DNA of 17,748 nucleotides from Pseudomonadota bacterium. GTDB lineage: Bacteria; Pseudomonadota; Alphaproteobacteria; Caulobacterales; Aquidulcibacteraceae. How positions within the stretch are numbered: the first letter of the stretch is position 1; each line of letters begins with the position of its first letter. Under the pieces are notes generated by a model, which did not search any database, had not been told where the DNA came from, and was given only the letters and a program-made list of their open reading frames with translations. A program made the position numbers and the translations under genes. This document shows, one piece after another, positions 7,243 to 14,549 of the stretch. The stretch covers positions 1 to 17,748 of the forward strand of contig JAEWNX010000453.1 in the NCBI GenBank assembly GCA_023461135.1. Reading direction: 5' to 3'.

Positions 7243-8235
7243 CTAATCGTCGTACCTGCGCCAGACCCCCTCGCGGTCCCGCACCTCGTAACCGCCTTCC
7301 GTTTCCTGCACGCTCGCGGGCGTCAGCGGCGCCTTGCCGTGACCGCCGGGGATGTCCAGCACATAGCTCGGCTGCGCCAGGCCCGACGCGCGGTCGTGCA
7401 GCGTCTGCACCAGGTGCTGGCCTTCCGCGATCGTGCAGCGGGAGTGCGACGTGCCAGGCGCCTTGTCGAGATGATGCAAATAGTACGGTTTCACGCGCGC
7501 TTCGACGAGCCCGCGCATCAGCGCTTCCAGCGTCTCGGCGTCGTCGTTCACGCCCTTCAACAGCACCGTTTGCGACAGCATCGGCACACCGGCGTCGACA
7601 ACGCGCGCGATCGCGGCCCGCGCCTGCTCGGTCAGTTCGCGCGGATGGTTCGTGTGCACCACGACATACGTCGTCGCGCCGTCCGCGCGCAGCCCCGCAA
7701 CTAAATCCGGCGTCACGCGCAGCGGATCGACCACCGGCACGCGCGTATGCCAGCGGATGATCTTCACATGCGGGATGGCCGCCAGCCGCGTCGTGATTTC
7801 CCGCGCGCGCCGGGCCGAAATCAGGAATGGATCGCCGCCCGTCAGAATGACTTCCCAGATTTCCGGCTGTGCGGCGATGTACGCGAGCGCTTCATCCAGC
7901 TCCGCGCCCGTCAGCGTGCCGTCGCCCTGCGGCCCCACCATCTCGCGCCGGAAGCAGAAGCGGCAATAGACCGGGCACACATGCACCAGCTTCAGCAGGC
8001 ACCGGTCGCGATAACGGTGCACCACGCCCTTCACCGGCGTGTGCGCTTCATCACCGATCGGATCGCCCAGTTCGTCCGCCGCAGTTTCCAACTCACGCGC
8101 ATCCGGCCGGAACTGCGCCGCGATCGGATCGGCCGGATCGTGTGCGCTAATCAGCGCCTCCATCGCTGGCGTAATCGCGACCGCATAGCGCGCGGCCACT
8201 TCCGCCAGGGGATCGGGCTTTGCCTTCGCGCTCAC
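7243..8235 (-). CDS. epmB: EF-P (R)-beta-lysylation protein EpmB (lysine 2,3-aminomutase family)
   Basis: This is a radical-SAM, PLP-dependent enzyme of the lysine 2,3-aminomutase family. EpmB converts L-alpha-lysine to (R)-beta-lysine for attachment to elongation factor P. The start is GTG at 8235: a GGAG lies 6 bases upstream and the codon falls 1 base after the preceding stop. A TTG at 8247 is the alternative. Product: 330 residues, close to E. coli EpmB and shorter than catabolic KamA (over 400). The cluster-binding CX3CX2C is Cys87, Cys91 and Cys94 (CPVYCRFC). The aminomutase-specific ILTGGDPF and RWHTRVPVVDP segments follow. The PLP lysine is probably Lys301 in DIPGGHGKAP. It is the last gene of the epmA-GNAT-epmB operon, next to efp, which strongly favours the EpmB role over lysine catabolism. 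epmC is not in the window. Confidence 0.93.
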   Translation of the reverse strand: MSAKAKPDPLAEVAARYAVAITPAMEALISAHDPADPIAAQFRPDARELETAADELGDPIGDEAHTPVKGVVHRYRDRCLLKLVHVCPVYCRFCFRREMVGPQGDGTLTGAELDEALAYIAAQPEIWEVILTGGDPFLISARRAREITTRLAAIPHVKIIRWHTRVPVVDPLRVTPDLVAGLRADGATTYVVVHTNHPRELTEQARAAIARVVDAGVPMLSQTVLLKGVNDDAETLEALMRGLVEARVKPYYLHHLDKAPGTSHSRCTIAEGQHLVQTLHDRASGLAQPSYVLDIPGGHGKAPLTPASVQETEGGYEVRDREGVWRRYDD

Positions 8236-8236
8236 C

Positions 8237-8728
8237 TCAAACTCCAAACGCTTTCGCGTACCGGACGCGACTGCCGCCCTTCAGCGCGCCGGCTTTCAGC
8301 TCCAGCGCCATGAAGTGCGGGCCCGAAAAGGGAGCTTGCAACGATTCCGCCGTCCGCGCCGAGAAGCCGAAGCGGGCATAATAGTCCGCATGCCCAAGCA
8401 CAACGATCGCCTCCAGCCCCAGCGCAGCGCAGCGTGCGTTGCCCGCGCGGATCAATTCGCCGCCGATCCCGCGGCCCTGAAACGCCGGCAACACCGCCAC
8501 CGGGGCCAGCGCCGCGGCGCGGACCGTCACGCCATCCCGCTCAATCTCCAGCGGCGAATAGAGGATGTGCCCCTGAATGGCGGTGTCGGTCGCCGCCACC
8601 AGCTCCATCAACGCATCCCCATCAGCGCGTAGCTGCTCGACCAGCTTCGCTTCTTCATCTGCCGGAAAAGCATGCCGCAGCACGGCGCGAATGGCGGCGT
8701 GGTCGGAGGGCGTCGCGTCGCGGATCAC
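8237..8728 (-). CDS. GNAT N-acetyltransferase (YhbS-like) within the EF-P modification operon
   Basis: The preferred start is GTG at 8728, which overlaps the epmA stop in GTGA, the usual coupling arrangement; TTG at 8740 is an alternative. The product has 163 residues. The acetyl-CoA-binding motif A is clear (LPAFQGRGIGGELI), followed by a GLEAIVVLGHADYYARFGF segment typical of YhbS/COG3153 acetyltransferases. It is sandwiched between epmA and epmB with almost no spacing on either side, so it is co-translated with them. The substrate is unknown. Options include EF-P, free or EF-P-bound beta-lysine, or an unrelated small molecule or protein. GNAT enzymes that acetylate beta-lysine (AblB) are known beside lysine aminomutases in osmolyte synthesis, but this protein is not recognisably AblB. 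Confidence 0.88.
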   Translation of the reverse strand: MIRDATPSDHAAIRAVLRHAFPADEEAKLVEQLRADGDALMELVAATDTAIQGHILYSPLEIERDGVTVRAAALAPVAVLPAFQGRGIGGELIRAGNARCAALGLEAIVVLGHADYYARFGFSARTAESLQAPFSGPHFMALELKAGALKGGSRVRYAKAFGV

Positions 8729-9657
8729 GTTGGCGTCCAAAGCACATCATTGATATGGCGCGCGCCCGTCGCCAGCATCACTAGCCGGTCGAACCCAAGC
8801 GCCACGCCGCTCGCCGGCGGCATGTGCGCCAGCGCCGCCAGAAAATCCTCATCGATCGGCCAGCGTTTTCCATAACGCTTTTCCTTCTCCGCCATCGCTT
8901 CGATCAGGCGCGCGCGTTGCTCCACCGGATCGGTCAGCTCCCCGAACCCGTTCGCCAGCTCCACCCCGCACGCATACATCTCGAACCGCTCCGCAACGTT
9001 CGCGTCATGCGCACAGCGCTGCGCCAGCGCCGCTTCGCCGATCGGATACTCGTTGAGCAATGTGAGCGCCGGCGCGCCGAGGTTTGGCTCTATATCCGTC
9101 ACCAAGCGCTTGCTGAACTCGTCGCGAGACGCCGGTGGCGGCGCGATCCGCGCTTGCGGCGAGTAGCGCACAAATGCTTCCCGCACCGTGATCCGCTGCG
9201 CCTCAGCAAACGGATCGCACACCCGATCCCTCCACCGGAACGCATCGGCGCCAGCCTCACGCGCCGCCAAGCGCGCCAGCGCCACGCAATCGTCCATCAC
9301 CTGCTGATACGGCGCCCCCGCGCGATACCATTCCAGCATCGTGAACTCAGGCGCATGCAGCGGCCCCGTTTCGCCGCGCCGCCACGTCTTGCCAAGATAG
9401 AAAATCTTCTCCTCGCCCGCCGCGAGCAGCTTCTTCATCGCGAACTCGGGGCTGGTGTGCAGGTAACGCCCATCGCTCTCGAACGCATCGACGTGCACTT
9501 CTGCGCCAGGCGATGCGGCAAGAGCCGCAGGTTCTACTTCCGTGAACCCCTCCGCCTCGAACCAGGCGCGCACGGCGCGCACGATCTTGGCCCGCCCGTC
9601 CAGGAACCCCCGCCGGTCCGCGTGGCGCCCGCGATCCCACCAGGGGGAAGGCGTCAT
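8725..9657 (-). CDS. epmA: Elongation factor P--(R)-beta-lysine ligase EpmA (PoxA/GenX)
   Basis: This is a class II lysyl-tRNA-synthetase paralogue lacking the anticodon-binding domain. It activates (R)-beta-lysine with ATP and attaches it to a conserved EF-P lysine. The start is ATG at 9657 with AGGAGA a few bases upstream; an ATG at 9693 has no such support. The product has 310 residues (E. coli about 325). Motif 1 lies near [19 protein letters not shown] (about 24-42), motif 2 is [20 protein letters not shown] (86-105), and motif 3 is [12 protein letters not shown] near the C-terminus. The binding-pocket sequences [12 protein letters not shown] and ELANGFGEL are those of LysRS-like enzymes. 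It heads the epmA-GNAT-epmB operon and is divergent from its substrate gene efp, with 126 bp between the starts. Confidence 0.96.
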   Translation of the reverse strand: MTPSPWWDRGRHADRRGFLDGRAKIVRAVRAWFEAEGFTEVEPAALAASPGAEVHVDAFESDGRYLHTSPEFAMKKLLAAGEEKIFYLGKTWRRGETGPLHAPEFTMLEWYRAGAPYQQVMDDCVALARLAAREAGADAFRWRDRVCDPFAEAQRITVREAFVRYSPQARIAPPPASRDEFSKRLVTDIEPNLGAPALTLLNEYPIGEAALAQRCAHDANVAERFEMYACGVELANGFGELTDPVEQRARLIEAMAEKEKRYGKRWPIDEDFLAALAHMPPASGVALGFDRLVMLATGARHINDVLWTPT

Positions 9658-9783
9658 CGCGCATCTCCTATGCCGTCCGGACGCTTGGCCCAAAGCGTGA
9701 AGGCGGCTAGAGAGGCGGCCAAATTCCGGTCCTTCCGACTGTTACAGGGCCGCCGGGCGAACCGGCCGCCAAGCGAGGTTTAC
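9658..9783. promoter_or_regulatory. Divergent epmA / efp intergenic region
   Basis: This 126-bp region lies between the start codons of epmA and efp and should contain both promoters, linking expression of EF-P with that of its modifying enzymes. It holds AGGAGA just before epmA and GAGG about 7 bases before the efp GTG. A GC-rich segment near 9750-9772 (GGCCGCC...GGCCGCC) contains a short direct repeat. No confident sigma-70 elements were recognised. Confidence 0.4.
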
Positions 9784-10359
9784 GTGGTCAAAGTCATCGC
9801 CAGCGATGTGCGCAAAGGCAACGTTTTGGAGCACGAGGACGGCAAGCTCTACGTGGTGATGAGCCACGAAACCTTCCGGCCAGGCAAGGGCACACCCACC
9901 ACCACCATCGTCATGCGCCGCATCGTCGACGGCGTGAAGACGACGGCCGTGTATAAGACGACCGACGGGCTGGAGAAGGCGTTCGTCGAGCAGGTCAAGC
10001 ACACCTATCTGTTCGACGACGGCGACGCCGGACTCGTGTTCATGAACCCCGACACCTACGAGCAGGTGCATCTCACCAAGGACATGGTCGGCGATCAGAT
10101 CGCCTACCTGCAGCCGGAAATGGTCGTCGACCTCACCATGTACGAAGGCCAGGCGCTCTCCATCGAACTGCCGCCGCGCGTCACGCTTCGCATCGAGACG
10201 ACCGAACCTGTCGTGAAGGGCCAGACCGCGTCGTCCTCCTACAAGCCGGCCACGCTGGAGAACGGCCTGCGGACCATGGTGCCGCCGCACATCGAAGCGG
10301 GAACGCGCATCGTTGTATCGACCGATGACGGATCCTACGTGGAGCGGGCGAAGGACTGA
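9784..10359 (+). CDS. efp: Elongation factor P
   Basis: EF-P binds between the ribosomal P and E sites and stimulates peptide-bond formation at consecutive prolines. The start is GTG at 9784 with a GAGG ribosome site upstream, giving 191 residues, the standard length; the frame stays open upstream but shows no EF-P sequence there. Three domains can be followed: an N-terminal KOW-like domain (about 1-65), a central OB domain (about 68-128) and a C-terminal OB domain ending in the conserved [20 protein letters not shown]. The modification loop is FRPGKGTP with Lys35 at the position of E. coli Lys34, consistent with beta-lysylation by the EpmA and EpmB encoded next door. EF-Ps using other chemistries have Arg or different loops here, so gene context and loop residue agree. 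Confidence 0.97.
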   Translation: MVKVIASDVRKGNVLEHEDGKLYVVMSHETFRPGKGTPTTTIVMRRIVDGVKTTAVYKTTDGLEKAFVEQVKHTYLFDDGDAGLVFMNPDTYEQVHLTKDMVGDQIAYLQPEMVVDLTMYEGQALSIELPPRVTLRIETTEPVVKGQTASSSYKPATLENGLRTMVPPHIEAGTRIVVSTDDGSYVERAKD

Positions 10360-10366
10360 TTCCGCT

Positions 10367-10388
10367 CCGCGATGCGCTTCATGCGCGG
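10367..10388. terminator. Hairpin downstream of efp
   Basis: CCGCGATG (10367-10374) pairs with CATGCGCGG (10380-10388), allowing a single bulged G, to give an 8-bp stem with a 5-nt loop, 7 bp after the efp stop. It is followed by ATATTT rather than a U-run, so it is a plausible but not classical terminator. It separates efp from the beta-lactamase gene. Confidence 0.35.
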
Positions 10389-10441
10389 ATATTTGGGCGA
10401 CGTGACGATGTCCTATATCTCGAAATCGACATGAGGACCGG

Positions 10442-11341
10442 ATGACCGGGGATGCGCTAACCCGTCGTGGCGCACTGCTGAGCGGGCTGGCGTTGGCGGC
10501 ATGTGCGCCCACGGCAACCAAATCCTCGTCGCCGGCGTCGCCCGCGAACGATCCGCGCTTTGCCGCTATCGAGGCGCGCATTGGCGGCCGCGTCGGCGTC
10601 GCGGCCTGGAACACCGGGACGGATGCCTGGCTGATGCATCGCCCTCACGAACGCTTTCCCATGTGTTCGACGTTCAAGTGGCTGCTCGCCGCACACATGC
10701 TGCACACGGATATGCACACGCCCGGCTTCCGAGACCAGCACGTGCGTTATGACGAAAGCGATCTCCAGGACTACGCCCCTGTCGCCCGTGAGAACCTCGC
10801 GCGTGGCTGGATGACAGTAGAGGAGATGTGCGAGGCCGTTGTCGTTCTCAGCGACAACACGTGCGCCAATCTCTTGCTCGAAGGCGCAAACGGCCCGTCC
10901 GGACTCACCCAGTTCCTCAGATCCAACGGCGATGGCGTCACGCGGCTGGATCGCGTTGAGCCAGCGATGAATGAGGTCGCGCCCGGCGAAGAACAGGACA
11001 CGACCTCGCCGGGCGCCATGGCCCGCACGCTGCAGAAGCTGCTGCTCACCGACGATGTGCTCGATCCGGCGTCGCGCGAGAAGCTGATCGGCTGGATGAT
11101 CGAAAGTCCCACCGGCCGTGAGCGCCTGCGGGCAGGCCTCCCTTCGGACTGGCGCGCGGGCGACAAGACCGGCACGTGGAATGGCCCACACAACGCCGCC
11201 AACGATGTCGCCGTCGCGTGGCCTCCCAACCGCGCGCCCATTCTGATCGCAAGTTATTTGCACGCCACCACGGTGGACCTCGCCGAGCGCAATGCCGCGC
11301 ATGCCGAGATCGGCCGCCTGATCGCTGCGGAGTGGAGCTGA
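10442..11341 (+). CDS. Class A serine beta-lactamase, exported
   Basis: Start ATG 10442 has GAGGA 5 bases upstream; product 299 residues. All class A elements are present: catalytic Ser76 in STFK (Lys79), SDN loop 137-139, Glu173 and Asn177 of the omega loop (EPAMN), and KTG 242-244. The residue before the catalytic Ser is Cys75 (Ambler 69), as in several carbapenemases, but no Cys is seen just after KTG (TWNGPHN), so the C69-C238 disulfide of KPC-type enzymes is absent. The N-terminus combines a twin-arginine-like TRRGALL with a lipobox-like LAAC (Cys21), suggesting export as a Tat-type lipoprotein. Two further cysteines (130, 141) flank the SDN region. It hydrolyses beta-lactams in the periplasm by family membership; spectrum cannot be read from the sequence. 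Its stop overlaps the arsC-like start (TGATG). No mobile element adjoins it, so it looks like a resident chromosomal gene. Confidence 0.93.
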   Translation: MTGDALTRRGALLSGLALAACAPTATKSSSPASPANDPRFAAIEARIGGRVGVAAWNTGTDAWLMHRPHERFPMCSTFKWLLAAHMLHTDMHTPGFRDQHVRYDESDLQDYAPVARENLARGWMTVEEMCEAVVVLSDNTCANLLLEGANGPSGLTQFLRSNGDGVTRLDRVEPAMNEVAPGEEQDTTSPGAMARTLQKLLLTDDVLDPASREKLIGWMIESPTGRERLRAGLPSDWRAGDKTGTWNGPHNAANDVAVAWPPNRAPILIASYLHATTVDLAERNAAHAEIGRLIAAEWS

Positions 11342-11700
11342 TGGCCAAGTCTTTTCCAGTCACGATCTACCACAACCCGAAGTGCTCGACCTCGAAGCAG
11401 GTGCTGGAGATGATCGAGGCCGCGGGGCACAAGCCTCATGTAGTCGAGTACCTGAAGACGGGCTGGACCAAGGCGCAACTGAAGCAAGTGTTCGCCGCAG
11501 CCGGCCTCACGCCGCGCCAGGCCTTGCGCACCAAGGCCAAGGAAGCCGAGGAACTTGGTCTGCTCGATGCAAAAGTCACCGACGCGAAAATCCTCGGCGC
11601 GATGATAGAACATCCCGTGCTGGTGGAGCGTCCGATCGTCGTAACCCCCAAAGGGACGCGCCTGGCCCGGCCGAAAGAGACCGTGCGCGAGATCCTTTGA
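11341..11700 (+). CDS. arsC: ArsC-family arsenate reductase (glutaredoxin-dependent type)
   Basis: The product has 119 residues and starts at an ATG that overlaps the beta-lactamase stop by one base (TGATG). The thioredoxin-fold N-terminus carries YHNPKCSTSKQ with the catalytic Cys15. Arginines 63, 97 and 110 match the three arginines of the R773/E. coli-type ArsC active site (R60, R94, R107), the latter two in ERPIV and LARP. These residues support true arsenate reductase chemistry, reducing As(V) to As(III) with glutathione and glutaredoxin, rather than an Spx or YffB relative. No arsR, arsB or acr3 gene is nearby, so this is a stand-alone copy. Coupling to a beta-lactamase has no obvious biochemical logic. 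It converges with the flavoprotein reductase gene, 18 bp away. Confidence 0.88.
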   Translation: MAKSFPVTIYHNPKCSTSKQVLEMIEAAGHKPHVVEYLKTGWTKAQLKQVFAAAGLTPRQALRTKAKEAEELGLLDAKVTDAKILGAMIEHPVLVERPIVVTPKGTRLARPKETVREIL

Positions 11701-11718
11701 GGATCGACAGGCGCCGAG

Positions 11719-13149
11719 CTACGGAATATTGCCCAGGAGTTTCACGAGGGCTCGCGTTGTTGGCGAGAATAGCGTGGGCGTGAAGTATGCGCCGGCCGCG
11801 CGCTTCACGATCTCGCCGCGCGTCGGATAGGGCAACACCGGGCCGGTGAGGGACCGTACGCTGCGCTTTTCGGCCATCGCCAGCGCGATCGGCGCCAAGA
11901 GCTCGCCCGCGTCAGCCCCGACAATGGTTGCGCCGAGGATGCCGCCGCCCTTGCCGATGATCAGCGTGCAGAAGCCTTCGGACTCCGCCGTCGCCTGTGC
12001 GCGGTCGTTGTCGTGGAAGCTCCAGCGGACCGTTTTTACGACATCGCCAAAGCGCTCGCGCGCTTCGGCCTCCGTCAGGCCGATCTGCGCCAGCTCCGGA
12101 TCGCTGAACACGACGCTGGGGATCGCCATCGCTTCAGCGCGCGTCCGCGCCTTGAACAGCACGTTGCGCACGAACACGCTGGCGTGCCATCCCGCCAGAT
12201 GCGTGAAGAGACCGCGTCCTGCGGCATCGCCGAGCGCCCACACACGCGGATTGCTCACGCTACGCAGCGTCTCTGAGGTGCGTACGCCGCGCCGGTCGTA
12301 TGCGACGCCGGCTTGATCGAGCCCCAATCCATCCAGAGCCGGCGCACGGCCTGTCGCCACAAGCAGATGCGAACCCGTCAGCACGCGCTCCTCGCCGGCT
12401 TCATTGGCGACGGTCAGTTGCGCTCCGTCCTCGCTTCGCATCGCCCGGGCCGCGTTCCAGCCTTCCAGCAGTTCGACGCCTTCGTCGCGTAAGCGCGCCA
12501 CTACGATCTCACGCGCTTCAATGTCGGAGGAAGCCAACGCCCGCGCGGCTTCGACGATCGTCACTTCAGAGCCGAGCCGACGGAACGCTTGCCCCAGCTC
12601 GACACCAATCGCCCCCGCGCCAAGGACGAGCAATTTGGAGGGCAGCACGTCGATGTCGAAGATCGTCTCGTTGGTCAGCGCGCGGGCTTGATCCAGTCCG
12701 GGAATTGGCGGCAGCACGGGGCGCGAACCTGTCGCGATGACGAAGCGTTTGGCTCGCACCCGCGTGCTTGCGGAGTTCACCGTACGCGCATCGGCAAAGC
12801 GTGCGTGCTCGCGGACGACGGTTACGCCGAGTCCTTCGAACCGCTCCTGGCTGTCGTGCGGTGCGATAGCGGCGATCGCGCGTTTGACATGCGCCCGCAC
12901 ACGCGGCCAGTCCACGGCGACGCCGGTTGTGTCCAAACCCATGGCCGCGCCGTTGCGCGCCTTGTGCACGAGGTTCGCCGCCGCGATCAGCGCCTTGGAG
13001 GGCACGCAGCCATAATTGAGACAATCGCCGCCCATTTCGCCGGCTTCGAACAGCACGACCGAAAGCCCAAGCTGCGCAGCGCCCGCCGCCACTGACAAGC
13101 CAGCGGCGCCCGCGCCGATGATGCAGAGATCTGGATTTAGCGCTTTCAC
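11719..13149 (-). CDS. FAD-dependent pyridine nucleotide-disulfide oxidoreductase (MerA/Lpd-like)
   Basis: The start is GTG at 13149, overlapping the upstream stop in GTGA; the frame remains open further upstream, but that is the out-of-frame shadow of the membrane protein gene. The product has 476 residues. The FAD-binding GAGAAG is at 12-17 and the redox-active pair Cys43 and Cys48 is in GGDCLNYGCVPSK. A second Rossmann fold for NAD(P)H begins at VLGAGAIGVELG, and GDAAGRG binds FAD. At the C-terminus the Lpd-type catalytic His is replaced by Tyr441 (LPYPTRGE, with Glu446 retained). No N-terminal HMA domain or C-terminal Cys pair of mercuric reductase is present. Annotation pipelines often call such proteins mercuric reductase; mercury reduction is not supported here. 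Co-translation with a TVP38/TMEM64 protein is a recurrent pairing and suggests a membrane-linked redox role. Confidence 0.9.
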   Translation of the reverse strand: MKALNPDLCIIGAGAAGLSVAAGAAQLGLSVVLFEAGEMGGDCLNYGCVPSKALIAAANLVHKARNGAAMGLDTTGVAVDWPRVRAHVKRAIAAIAPHDSQERFEGLGVTVVREHARFADARTVNSASTRVRAKRFVIATGSRPVLPPIPGLDQARALTNETIFDIDVLPSKLLVLGAGAIGVELGQAFRRLGSEVTIVEAARALASSDIEAREIVVARLRDEGVELLEGWNAARAMRSEDGAQLTVANEAGEERVLTGSHLLVATGRAPALDGLGLDQAGVAYDRRGVRTSETLRSVSNPRVWALGDAAGRGLFTHLAGWHASVFVRNVLFKARTRAEAMAIPSVVFSDPELAQIGLTEAEARERFGDVVKTVRWSFHDNDRAQATAESEGFCTLIIGKGGGILGATIVGADAGELLAPIALAMAEKRSVRSLTGPVLPYPTRGEIVKRAAGAYFTPTLFSPTTRALVKLLGNIP

Positions 13150-13892
13150 GCGCTGCGCTCCGGACGCCGCCGCAGCGCGCGCACGACGATCGGAACGAAC
13201 GCGAGCGCAATGAGAGCGATGATGGGTCCATACACAGCCGGTTGGAGGAAGATCGCGCGCGCGGCCTCGCTCGGGTCGGCGTGTGCCCCCGTCGCCAACG
13301 CGGCATGCAGACCCGCGCCAACGGCTGCGTACACGAAGACGCCGGGGATCATGCCGAGCATCGTCGCCAGAACATAATCGCGCAGCTTCACGTTGAAGAA
13401 GGCGGGCGCCACGTTGACGATGAAGAAGGGCGCGACCGGCGTGAGGCGCAGCACCAGGAGATAGCTGAACGCATTGTCGCGGAAGCCGTCGCGGAGCTTC
13501 TCCAACCAGCTTCCGGCCCGTGCACGCAGCGCATCGCCGAACGCCGTCCGCGCCGCCAGGAAAATCAGCGTCGCGCCAATGCTGGCGCCAAGCCACGCGG
13601 CAGCGCCGCCAAGCCATGCGCCGAACAGGAAGCCGCCGCTGAGCGTCAGCACGCTCGCGCCGGGGAGCGAGATGGTCACCGCGGCGATATAGATCAGAAT
13701 GTAGATCGCGAGCGCCGCGCCGAGATTGGCGGCGACGAAGCGGTCCAAGGCCTGGCCTTGCGCGTGCAGCGTCTCGAGCGACACCCATTCGTGCACGCGG
13801 AAAACCAGCGCCAGCGCAAGCCCGGCGGCGATGAGCGCGATGGGCAGGAAGCGCCAGGGGTTCTTGCGGGGCGGATTGGTCGCGTCGCTCAT
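13146..13892 (-). CDS. TVP38/TMEM64 (DedA-superfamily) membrane protein
   Basis: The product has 248 residues, with a hydrophobic N-terminal helix (about 14-31) and further helices around 56-78, 80-115, 155-180 and 215-235. The family core is recognisable: SLPGASVLTLSGGFLFGAW, then LRLTPVAPFFIVNVAPA, then MLGMIPGVFVYAAVGAG. Members of this superfamily are inner-membrane proteins implicated in lipid scrambling or transport and membrane homeostasis; the substrate here is unknown. The gene's stop overlaps the GTG of the flavoprotein reductase by 4 nt, so both are translated from one message. It starts at ATG 13892, divergent from msrA. Confidence 0.9.
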   Translation of the reverse strand: MSDATNPPRKNPWRFLPIALIAAGLALALVFRVHEWVSLETLHAQGQALDRFVAANLGAALAIYILIYIAAVTISLPGASVLTLSGGFLFGAWLGGAAAWLGASIGATLIFLAARTAFGDALRARAGSWLEKLRDGFRDNAFSYLLVLRLTPVAPFFIVNVAPAFFNVKLRDYVLATMLGMIPGVFVYAAVGAGLHAALATGAHADPSEAARAIFLQPAVYGPIIALIALAFVPIVVRALRRRPERSA

Positions 13893-13976
13893 GTTGCTGC
13901 TTCGATCCCAAGTCGGGCTGCGTTACAAGTGAAACCAAGCCGCGCTGCAGCACGTATGCAAGGCGAAGGACATTCC
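13893..13976. promoter_or_regulatory. Divergent intergenic region TVP38/TMEM64 gene - msrA
   Basis: This 84-bp gap lies between divergent starts and should carry promoters for the membrane/flavoprotein pair on the minus strand and for msrA on the plus strand. A GAAGGA ribosome site lies at about 13965-13970 before the msrA ATG. No clear operator or sigma consensus was recognised. Confidence 0.3.
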
Positions 13977-14549
13977 ATGCGCCGCCTCTCCGCTCTGATC
14001 TTCTTGTTCGCCGCGCTCGCCATTGGCCCGGCGGCCGCACAGTCTAACCGTGCCGAAGCCGTGTTCGCCGGGGGCTGCTTCTGGTGCGTTGAAAGCGACT
14101 TCGAGCATCTCGACGGCGTGATCGAAGCTGTCTCCGGCTACACCGGCGGCGAACGTCAGAACCCGACCTATGAAAATCACGAAGGCCACCTCGAAGCCGT
14201 GCGTGTGACCTACGATCCGTCCCGCATCAGCTATCGCCAGCTCTTGCACCATTTCTGGCGCCACCACGACCCCTTCGACGGCGGCGGTCAATTCTGCGAC
14301 CGCGGGCCGTCCTATCGCAGCGCCATCTTCGTCACCGACGCTCAGCGCGCCGACGCGGAAGCATCGCTTGCCGAAACGCAGCGCATTCTTGGCCGGCAAG
14401 TCGCGACGCCTATCCGGCCGCTCGCCCGTTTCTGGCGCGCCGAGACGTATCACCAGGATTATTACGAGAAGAATCCCGTCCAATACCGGTTCTATCGCTG
14501 GCGCTGCGGCCGCGACCAGCGCGTGGCCGAAGTCTGGGGCGGCCGCTAG
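13977..14549 (+). CDS. msrA: Exported peptide-methionine (S)-S-oxide reductase MsrA
   Basis: The start is ATG 13977 (GAAGGA upstream), because it opens a standard Sec signal peptide of about 21 residues ending in GPAAA; an in-frame ATG at 13956 would add seven polar residues. The product has 190 residues. The MsrA active site GCFWC is at 33-37 with catalytic Cys34, followed by SGYTGG and the substrate-binding HxxPxxxGGQFCDRGPSYRS-like region. A probable resolving Cys lies in the C-terminal RWRCGR. The enzyme reduces the S-epimer of methionine sulfoxide in proteins. The signal peptide places it in the periplasm, where it needs an external electron source; no msrB or methionine sulfoxide reductase partner gene is adjacent. 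Confidence 0.95.
   Translation: MRRLSALIFLFAALAIGPAAAQSNRAEAVFAGGCFWCVESDFEHLDGVIEAVSGYTGGERQNPTYENHEGHLEAVRVTYDPSRISYRQLLHHFWRHHDPFDGGGQFCDRGPSYRSAIFVTDAQRADAEASLAETQRILGRQVATPIRPLARFWRAETYHQDYYEKNPVQYRFYRWRCGRDQRVAEVWGGR

Noticed and set aside
7243..8235. Catabolic lysine 2,3-aminomutase (KamA/AblA)
   Set aside because: Short length and linkage with epmA and efp fit EpmB.
10442..13149. Mobile antibiotic/metal resistance cassette (bla, arsC, mercuric-reductase-like)
   Set aside because: No insertion sequence, integrase, merR/T/P, arsR or arsB; the reductase lacks MerA-specific features and is convergent; base composition matches neighbours.
13242..13976. N-terminal extension of msrA over the TVP38/TMEM64 gene
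   Set aside because: The in-frame upstream sequence is a shadow of the opposite-strand gene; a signal peptide and ribosome site mark the start at 13977.
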